Part shown: in pieces, positions 58,986 to 64,000 of the stretch | How positions within the stretch are numbered: the first letter of the stretch is position 1 | Layout: every line of letters begins with the position of its first letter | Source: Nonomuraea harbinensis | GTDB lineage: Bacteria > Actinomycetota > Actinomycetes > Streptosporangiales > Streptosporangiaceae | Direction of reading: 5' to 3' | Length of the DNA: 64,000 bases | Assembly: GCF_019396385.1 (NCBI RefSeq) | Contig: NZ_JAHKRN010000027.1 | Coordinates: forward strand, 54,455-118,454 | Position numbers and translations under genes: made by a program | Notes under the pieces: model-generated | Database searches by the model: none | What the model was told of the DNA's origin: nothing | What the model saw: the letters and a program-made list of their open reading frames with translations, nothing else

Positions 58986-60670
58986 CCCCGGTGCCGGTGA
59001 GCGAGCTGGTCACCCGGGCCGAACGCTGGGCCGCCGACCGGCCGGACACCCTCGCCTGCCAGGTCGGCGGGCGGGCGCCGCGCTCGGCCAGTTACGGGGA
59101 GATGGCGCGATCGGTGGAGGAGACGGCGGCCGCGCTGGCGCTCGGCGGGGTGCGGCCCGGCATGCGGACGGTGCTGCTGGTGCGTCCGGGCGTGGAGCTC
59201 GGCGTGCTGGTGCTCTCGCTGCTGCGGCTGGGGGCGGTGCCGGTCATGGTCGATCCGGGACTGCCGTACGCGGCCGTCCGGCGGTGCCTGGAGCGGGCCG
59301 CGCCGGAGGCGTTCATCGGGGTGCCGCTCGCCCAGGCGGCCCGGCTGGCCCTGGGCTGGGCCCGGCGCACCAGCCGCGTCGTCATCACAGTCGGACCCCG
59401 CCGCTTCTGGCCGGGATCGACCCTCGACGCCCTGCGAACCGCCGCCCGCGACCTGACACCGGACCCGCGAGCCGCCACCCCCGGACCCACACCGGCCCCG
59501 CGAACGACCGCCCGTGGCGCGGTGCCGGGTCTGCCGGCGCCCGAGCCCGGTGATCTGGCGCTGATCGCGTACACCTCCGGTTCGACGGGGCCGCCGAAGG
59601 GGGTGCCGTTGCGGCACCGGCACCTGACGGCGCAGCTCGACCTGCTGGCCGGGCTGGAGCTCATCCGGGCCGGCGCGCCCGTGCTGTCGACGTTCATCCC
59701 TTTCGCGCTGGGGGCGGCGGCGCTGGGCGCGACAGCCGTGCTGCCCGATCTGGACCCGCGGCGCCCGCTGCGGTTCGACCCCGCGGCACTGGCCGCGGAC
59801 ATCCGCCGGTACCGGGTGTCCACCCTGTTCGCCGCGCCCGCCCTGCTGGACCGGCTGGCCCGGCACTGCGTGGCCCGCGGCCTGGTGCTGGACTCGCTGG
59901 AGACGGTGGCGGTCGCCGGGGCGCCGCTGCCGCTGCCGACGCTGGACCGCGTCCGCGCCTGCGTCCCCGGCGCGGCCCGGGTGCTGTCGGTGTACGGGGC
60001 GACCGAGTGCCTGCCGGTGGCCGCGATCGAGGGCGCCGAACTGGTCGCGGCGCACGCCGCACACCGGGGGGCCGGGACATGCCTGGGCCCGCCCCTGCCC
60101 GGGGTCGAGGTCCGCGTCATCGGCGTCACCGACGGGCCGATCGCCCGATGGGCCGGGAACCTGACGGTGCCGCCCGGCACCGTCGGGGAGTTCGTCGTCT
60201 CCTCCCCCGCCGTCAGCGATCCGTACCTGGAGGACCCGAGGGCCACCGCCCTGGCCAGGATCCCGGACGGCGACCGGGTCTGGCACCGTATGGGCGACCT
60301 GGGCCGGCTGGACGAGCACGGCCGGCTGTGGTTCGCGGGCCGCAAGTCCGAACGCGTCCGCGCCCCGGACGGCGACCTCTACACCGACCACGTCGAGACA
60401 CTCCTGGCCGGAGTGCCGGGTGCGCGCCGCGTCGCCCTGGTGGGCGCCGGCCCACGCCCCGTCCTCGTGGTGGAGCCCGAGCCGGGCTTCCGGCGCGACC
60501 TCGTACGGGCCGGGATCCTCGCGGAGGCCGCGCGGCACCCGCGCACGGCGGGCCTGCGCGAGGTGCTGTTCCACCGCCGCTTCCCGGTGGACGCCCGGCA
60601 CAACAGCAAGATCCGCCGGGACGTGCTCGCCGCCTGGGCGGCCCGGCGGTCGCGCGGAGGCAGCCGGTGA
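58982..60670 (+). CDS. oleC: OleC-like beta-lactone synthetase (AMP-dependent synthetase family)
   Basis: The 562-residue adenylate-forming enzyme has AYTSGSTGPPKGVP (about 196-209), VYGATECLP and MGDLGRLDEHGRLWF. OleC-type features include VDPGLPYAAVRRCLERA, EAFIGVPLAQAARLALGW, GRKSERV and the C-terminal FPVDARHNSKI, which carries the conserved lysine. OleC activates the beta-hydroxy acid made by OleD and closes the beta-lactone. A Pro/Ala/Thr-rich insertion lies at about residues 160-185. The GTG start overlaps the oleA stop in GTGA. Confidence 0.9.
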   Translation: MTPVPVSELVTRAERWAADRPDTLACQVGGRAPRSASYGEMARSVEETAAALALGGVRPGMRTVLLVRPGVELGVLVLSLLRLGAVPVMVDPGLPYAAVRRCLERAAPEAFIGVPLAQAARLALGWARRTSRVVITVGPRRFWPGSTLDALRTAARDLTPDPRAATPGPTPAPRTTARGAVPGLPAPEPGDLALIAYTSGSTGPPKGVPLRHRHLTAQLDLLAGLELIRAGAPVLSTFIPFALGAAALGATAVLPDLDPRRPLRFDPAALAADIRRYRVSTLFAAPALLDRLARHCVARGLVLDSLETVAVAGAPLPLPTLDRVRACVPGAARVLSVYGATECLPVAAIEGAELVAAHAAHRGAGTCLGPPLPGVEVRVIGVTDGPIARWAGNLTVPPGTVGEFVVSSPAVSDPYLEDPRATALARIPDGDRVWHRMGDLGRLDEHGRLWFAGRKSERVRAPDGDLYTDHVETLLAGVPGARRVALVGAGPRPVLVVEPEPGFRRDLVRAGILAEAARHPRTAGLREVLFHRRFPVDARHNSKIRRDVLAAWAARRSRGGSR

Positions 60671-61635
60671 ACGTCCTGGTCACCGGGGGCGGCGGGTTCC
60701 TCGGCCGTGCCGTGTGCCGCCGCCTGGTCGCGCGCGGCGACACCGTGCGCGCGCTGCACCGCCGCCCGCGTCTCGAACTGGACGCGCTGGGCGTCACCCA
60801 GTACCTGGCCGACATCCGCGACCCGGCGGCCGTCCGCGCCGCCGTCGACGGGTGCGAGGCCGTGGTCCACTGCGCCGCCAAGGCCGGGGCGCACGGCGCG
60901 TCCCGGGACTTCGCCGAGGTCAACGTGCACGGGACGCGCAACGTGGTGGACGCCTGCGCGGCAGCCGGGGCACGGCTGGTCCACGTGTCGTCGCCGAGCG
61001 TCGTGCACAACGGGCGCGACCTGGACGGCGTGGACGAGTCCGTCCCGTACGCCACCCGGTTCACCGCGCCCTACCCGCGCACCAAGGCGGCGGCCGAACG
61101 GCTCGTGCTGGCCGGGCCGGCGCCGTCCGTCGCGCTGCGCCCGCACCTCATCTGGGGGCCGGGCGATCCGCACTTCCTGCCCCGGTTCGTGGCGAACCGG
61201 CACCGGCTGTGGCTGCTGGGCAGGGCGGACAAGACCATCGACACCGTCTACGTCGACAACGCGGCCGACGCCTGCGTGCTGGCCCTCGACCGGCTGCGGC
61301 CCGGGTCGCCGCTGTGCGGGCGGGCGTACTTCATCACCCAGGGCGAGCCGTGCGGTTTCGGCGTCTGGGTGAACGCGCTGCTCGCGGCGGCCGGGCAGCC
61401 TCCGGTGCGGCGTCGGCTGCCCGCCGGACCGGCGATGGCGGCGGCCGGGATGCTGGAACGGCTGGCCGCGCAGGGCGGCTGGGAGCCGCCCCTGACCCGG
61501 TTCCTGGTGGAGCAGGCGTCCACGGCGCACTGGTTCGACATCTCCGCGGCCCGCCGCGACCTCGGCTACCGGCCACGCGTGAGCATGGCCGAAGGGCTCG
61601 CCCGCCTGACCGCCCACCTCTCGGAGTCCCCGTGA
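60667..61635 (+). CDS. oleD: OleD-like 2-alkyl-3-oxoalkanoate reductase (extended SDR)
   Basis: The 322-residue protein has the NAD(P) motif VTGGGGFLGRAV. It also has OleD hallmarks: VVHCAAKAGAHG, EVNVHGTRNVVDAC, LVHVSSPSVVHNG, the YxxxK pair in PYPRTKAAAE and LRPHLIWGPGDPHFLPR. OleD reduces the beta-keto acid from OleA to the beta-hydroxy acid used by OleC. The GTG start overlaps the oleC stop in GTGA. 3-beta-hydroxysteroid dehydrogenase would be the wrong label; the operon gives the role. Confidence 0.9.
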   Translation: MNVLVTGGGGFLGRAVCRRLVARGDTVRALHRRPRLELDALGVTQYLADIRDPAAVRAAVDGCEAVVHCAAKAGAHGASRDFAEVNVHGTRNVVDACAAAGARLVHVSSPSVVHNGRDLDGVDESVPYATRFTAPYPRTKAAAERLVLAGPAPSVALRPHLIWGPGDPHFLPRFVANRHRLWLLGRADKTIDTVYVDNAADACVLALDRLRPGSPLCGRAYFITQGEPCGFGVWVNALLAAAGQPPVRRRLPAGPAMAAAGMLERLAAQGGWEPPLTRFLVEQASTAHWFDISAARRDLGYRPRVSMAEGLARLTAHLSESP

Positions 61636-62543
61636 CGCGTTTCCCCGGCTACCCGTTCACCTCCCGCTGGCACGCCCACCCCGGCGGGCTGCGCCAGCAC
61701 TACGTGGACGAGGGGACGGGTGCCCCGGTGCTGTTCGTGCACGGCAACCCGTCCTGGAGCTACCTGTGGCGGCGGCCGATCCTGGCCCTGCGTGACCGGT
61801 TCCGCTGCGTCGCTCCGGACCACATCGGCATGGGACTGTCCGACAAGCCGGCCGCCCGGGAGTACGACCACACCTTCGCCTCGCGCGTCGACGACCTCGA
61901 CGCGCTGGTCGGACACCTGATCGCCCACCGGGGCGCCCCCGAGCGGGGCTGGACGCTCGTCATGCACGACTGGGGCGGGCCGATCGGCATGGCGTGGGCC
62001 TGCCGCCACCCCGGGCGCGTCGCCCGGCTCGTCGTCCTCAACACGGCGGCCTTCCCCAGCCCGCACGGCGAGCGGGTCCGCCTTCCACTGCGGGCGCCGC
62101 TGTGGGTGCTGCGCCGCACCCGGCTCGGCGCGCGGCTGTTCTTGCGGCACAACCTGTTCGCCCGCGGCGCGACCTGGCGTCCGCTCGGCGTTCGCCGCCG
62201 CATGCCCGCCGACGTGCGCGCCGCATTCCTCGCCCCGTACGACCGGCCCGAGCACCGGGTGGCCGTCCAGCGGTTCGTGCATGACATCCCGCTGCGGCCG
62301 GGCGACCGGGCGTGGCCGCTCCTCGAAGGCACCGGCCGGCGGCTCGACCGGTTCGCCGGGCTGCCGGCCTTCGTCGGCTGGGGGCTGCGCGACCCGGTCT
62401 TCGACCCCGCCATGCTGGCCGAGTGGCGGCGCCGCCTGCCCCACGCCAGGGTCGAGGTCTGCCGTCGAGCCGGCCACTACCTCCTGGAGGACGCCCACGA
62501 GCGGTTCGTCCCCGCCATCCGCAGCTTCCTGACCGAGACGTAG
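61632..62543 (+). CDS. oleB: OleB-like beta-lactone decarboxylase (haloalkane dehalogenase-type alpha/beta hydrolase)
   Basis: The 303-residue alpha/beta hydrolase has VLFVHGNPSWSYLWR, VAPDHIGMGLSDKP, the aspartate nucleophile Asp113 in VMHDWGGPIG and the histidine (His282) in AGHYLLEDA. The HGNPSWS and HDWGG pattern marks the OleB/haloalkane dehalogenase group. OleB removes CO2 from the beta-lactone to leave a cis-olefin. Its presence argues for an olefin end product rather than a stable beta-lactone. The GTG start overlaps the oleD stop. It ends the operon. Confidence 0.88.
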   Translation: MTRFPGYPFTSRWHAHPGGLRQHYVDEGTGAPVLFVHGNPSWSYLWRRPILALRDRFRCVAPDHIGMGLSDKPAAREYDHTFASRVDDLDALVGHLIAHRGAPERGWTLVMHDWGGPIGMAWACRHPGRVARLVVLNTAAFPSPHGERVRLPLRAPLWVLRRTRLGARLFLRHNLFARGATWRPLGVRRRMPADVRAAFLAPYDRPEHRVAVQRFVHDIPLRPGDRAWPLLEGTGRRLDRFAGLPAFVGWGLRDPVFDPAMLAEWRRRLPHARVEVCRRAGHYLLEDAHERFVPAIRSFLTET

Positions 62544-62573
62544 CGCGGCGGGAGGCCGAGTCTGTCCGAGTGC

Positions 62574-62592
62574 GTCCGAACCCCTGTCGGAC
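62574..62592. promoter_or_regulatory. Inverted repeat between oleB and the GH43 gene
   Basis: GTCCGA (62574-62579) and TCGGAC (62587-62592) form a perfect dyad with a 7-base gap. It lies 31 bases after the oleB stop and 59 before the GH43 start. It could be a weak terminator for the ole operon or an operator for the glycosidase. Confidence 0.35.
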
Positions 62593-62650
62593 ACCTCGGC
62601 CGGGGACTTCACTGGGGACCTGACCTGATTACGGATGATCGGAGGTCCTC

Positions 62651-63949
62651 ATGCGGCTCCTCGGCCGGCTCTTCCTGGCGTTCACCGCGGCCACAGTCTG
62701 TCTCCCCACGGCCGGTGCGGCGGCGGCCACCGTGGCCCCGACGCCCGTGATCCGCGCCGACTTCCCCGATCCGGACGTCATCCAGGTCGGCTCCACCTTC
62801 TACGCGTACTCCACCAGCAGCAGGCCCGGCCGCATCCCGGCCGCCAGCGCCCCGTCCGCCACCGGCCCGTGGACCGTGCGCGGGGACGCGCTGCCGGCCA
62901 AGCCGTCCTGGGCGGGCGACGGCGGGTTCTGGGCGCCGGACGTCTCCCGTCTCCCCGACGGCCGCTACCTGATGTACTTCACCGGCCCGAGCACCGCCAC
63001 CGGGCGCATGTGCGTCGGCGCCGCGACCTCGGCGAACCCGCTCGGCCCCTTCCAGCCGGCCGGCGGCTCGCCGCTCGTCTGCGACGCGGACGAGGGCGGC
63101 GACATCGACCCGTCCAGCTTCGTCGACACCGACGGCAAGCGGTATCTGCTGTACAAGAACGACGGCAACGCCGTCGGCCGGCCCACCATCCTGTGGCTGC
63201 AGCAGGTCGCGGCCGACGGCGTCACCTTCGTCGGCGGCCGCACCGAGCTCATCCGCGACGACAGGCCCGAGGAGGCCGGCGTCATCGAGGCGCCCGTGCT
63301 CGTCAAGCGGCCCTCCCAGTACGTGCTCTTCTACTCGGGCGGCTCCTACATCGGCAACACCTACTTCACCGGCTACGCCGTGTCCCCGTCGCTCACCGGG
63401 CGCTACACCAAGGCGTACCGGCCGCTGATGACGACCGCCACCTTCGACGGAGCCGTACAGGGACCCGGCGGGACCGACGTGCTCGGCGACCGCGCCTTCT
63501 TCCACGGCTGGGTGGGCGACGCCCGCCACCTGTACACGGCGGCGCTGGGCTGGGCCGGCGACTATCCGGTCGTGCGCGGCAGCCGCGTACGGTACGAGGC
63601 CGAGCGCGGCACGCTCAACCGCGCCACCGTCCGCACCGGCGCGGCCGGGGCGTCCCAGGGAGCCGTCGTGGCCAAGATCGACCATGCGGACAGCTGGGTC
63701 GACGTCCGGGTGTTCGCGCCGGTCGCCGGGGCCTACACCGCGCACGTCGCCTACGCGGCCGGCTACGGCGACGCGCAGCACCTGGTGACGGTCAACGGGA
63801 CCACGCGGTTCACCCTGGACTACCCCGACCGCGGCTGGGACAACTGGACGCAGGTCAGGGCCCCGCTCACGCTGAACGCCGGCTGGAACACCCTGCGCCT
63901 GCAGCACCGGACGCGCTGGGCGGAGCTGGACCACATCGAGATCGCCTGA
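62651..63949 (+). CDS. Secreted GH43-type glycosidase with C-terminal carbohydrate-binding domain
   Basis: The 432-residue protein has a signal peptide (RLFLAFTAATVCLPTAGAAAA). A five-bladed beta-propeller of GH43 type follows, with the base aspartate in RADFPDPDVIQVG, a second acidic site in DIDPSSFVDTDGKRYLLYK and the probable acid glutamate in GVIEAPVLVK. From about residue 310 a CBM35/6-like beta-sandwich follows (YEAERGTLNRATVRTG, WDNWTQVRAPLTL, RWAELDHIEIA). GH43 enzymes cut arabinose or xylose linkages; the exact substrate is not clear. GGAGG precedes the ATG. Control and function seem separate from the ole operon. Confidence 0.85.
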   Translation: MRLLGRLFLAFTAATVCLPTAGAAAATVAPTPVIRADFPDPDVIQVGSTFYAYSTSSRPGRIPAASAPSATGPWTVRGDALPAKPSWAGDGGFWAPDVSRLPDGRYLMYFTGPSTATGRMCVGAATSANPLGPFQPAGGSPLVCDADEGGDIDPSSFVDTDGKRYLLYKNDGNAVGRPTILWLQQVAADGVTFVGGRTELIRDDRPEEAGVIEAPVLVKRPSQYVLFYSGGSYIGNTYFTGYAVSPSLTGRYTKAYRPLMTTATFDGAVQGPGGTDVLGDRAFFHGWVGDARHLYTAALGWAGDYPVVRGSRVRYEAERGTLNRATVRTGAAGASQGAVVAKIDHADSWVDVRVFAPVAGAYTAHVAYAAGYGDAQHLVTVNGTTRFTLDYPDRGWDNWTQVRAPLTLNAGWNTLRLQHRTRWAELDHIEIA

Positions 63950-63960
63950 TCCACGGGCCG

Positions 63961-63999
63961 GCCGCACCGTCACGTGAAATTTTCACGTGACGGTGCGGC
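63961..63999. terminator. Perfect 19-base-arm hairpin after the GH43 gene
   Basis: Positions 63961-63979 are the exact reverse complement of 63981-63999 with one base between. It starts 12 bases after the GH43 stop. The long symmetrical stem with an AT-rich centre fits a bidirectional intrinsic terminator. An operator cannot be excluded because the window ends one base later. Confidence 0.75.
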
Positions 64000-64000
64000 G

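Noticed and set aside
50435..62543. A stable beta-lactone antibiotic (lipstatin or nocardiolactone type) as the end product
   Set aside because: An intact OleB follows, which removes CO2 from beta-lactones, and there is one OleA instead of the heterodimer pair; an olefin is the better guess, though not proven.
1..64000. tRNA, rRNA, insertion sequences, phage genes or integrase sites
   Set aside because: No convincing cloverleaf, transposase or integrase sequence was seen anywhere in the window.

Overview
The window is high-GC (roughly 70% or more by eye) DNA. It shows GTG starts, 4-base ATGA/GTGA gene overlaps and long out-of-frame shadow ORFs, all typical of a filamentous actinomycete. HelR, a SARP/BTAD regulator, DUF6230/DUF6114 proteins, secreted CE15 and GH43 enzymes and an iterative type I PKS fit Streptosporangiales (for example a Nonomuraea-like genus). 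That placement is inference, not proof. I saw no tRNA, rRNA, CRISPR array, transposase or phage gene.

Layout. 1-6.1 kb: end of an acyltransferase, small membrane and secreted proteins, and an fbpABC ferric-iron ABC importer behind a near-consensus IdeR/DmdR iron box. 6.1-14.6 kb: an ECF41-type sigma factor divergent from a sugar-nucleotide-like reductase with an ECF41-like promoter between them, then a methyltransferase, a BTAD regulator, a LuxR response regulator, a degenerate sensor and a histidine kinase. This regulatory block lies between two 116-bp direct repeats made from the methyltransferase 3' end. A second NmrA-like reductase and a winged-helix regulator follow. 14.7-20.2 kb: a glycan or glycolipid module (GT-C transferase, epimerase, GT2, GtrA, methyltransferase, UDP-sulfoquinovose synthase). 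20.5-25.0 kb: livKHMGF importer. 25.2-31.8 kb: secreted glucuronoyl esterase with a xylan-type palindrome upstream, small enzymes, HelR with a rifamycin-associated element, DUF998 and fasciclin proteins. 32-34.3 kb: a SRPBCC-ArsR-SRPBCC operon and a TetR regulator. 34.5-42.9 kb: a drug-type MFS pump and a six-gene hydrolase/monooxygenase operon that includes a phosphotriesterase-like pseudoenzyme beside its intact paralogue. 42.9-50.2 kb: a large membrane protein, an ECF sigma factor with a partner, a MarR regulator with a paired SMR pump, and DUF6114/DUF6230.

50.3-62.5 kb is the most striking region. A 2,506-residue highly reducing PKS (KS-AT-DH-cMT-psiKR-ER-KR-ACP, no release domain) is followed, with 4-base overlaps, by a complete OleA-OleC-OleD-OleB set. 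I infer that the PKS builds a reduced, possibly methyl-branched acyl chain. OleA would condense it head-to-head with a second acyl chain, OleD would reduce the 2-alkyl-3-keto acid, OleC would form a beta-lactone and OleB would decarboxylate it to an internal olefin. A dedicated PKS-Ole hydrocarbon pathway is not one I recognise as characterised. The window ends with a GH43-type secreted glycosidase and a perfect 19-bp-arm hairpin.
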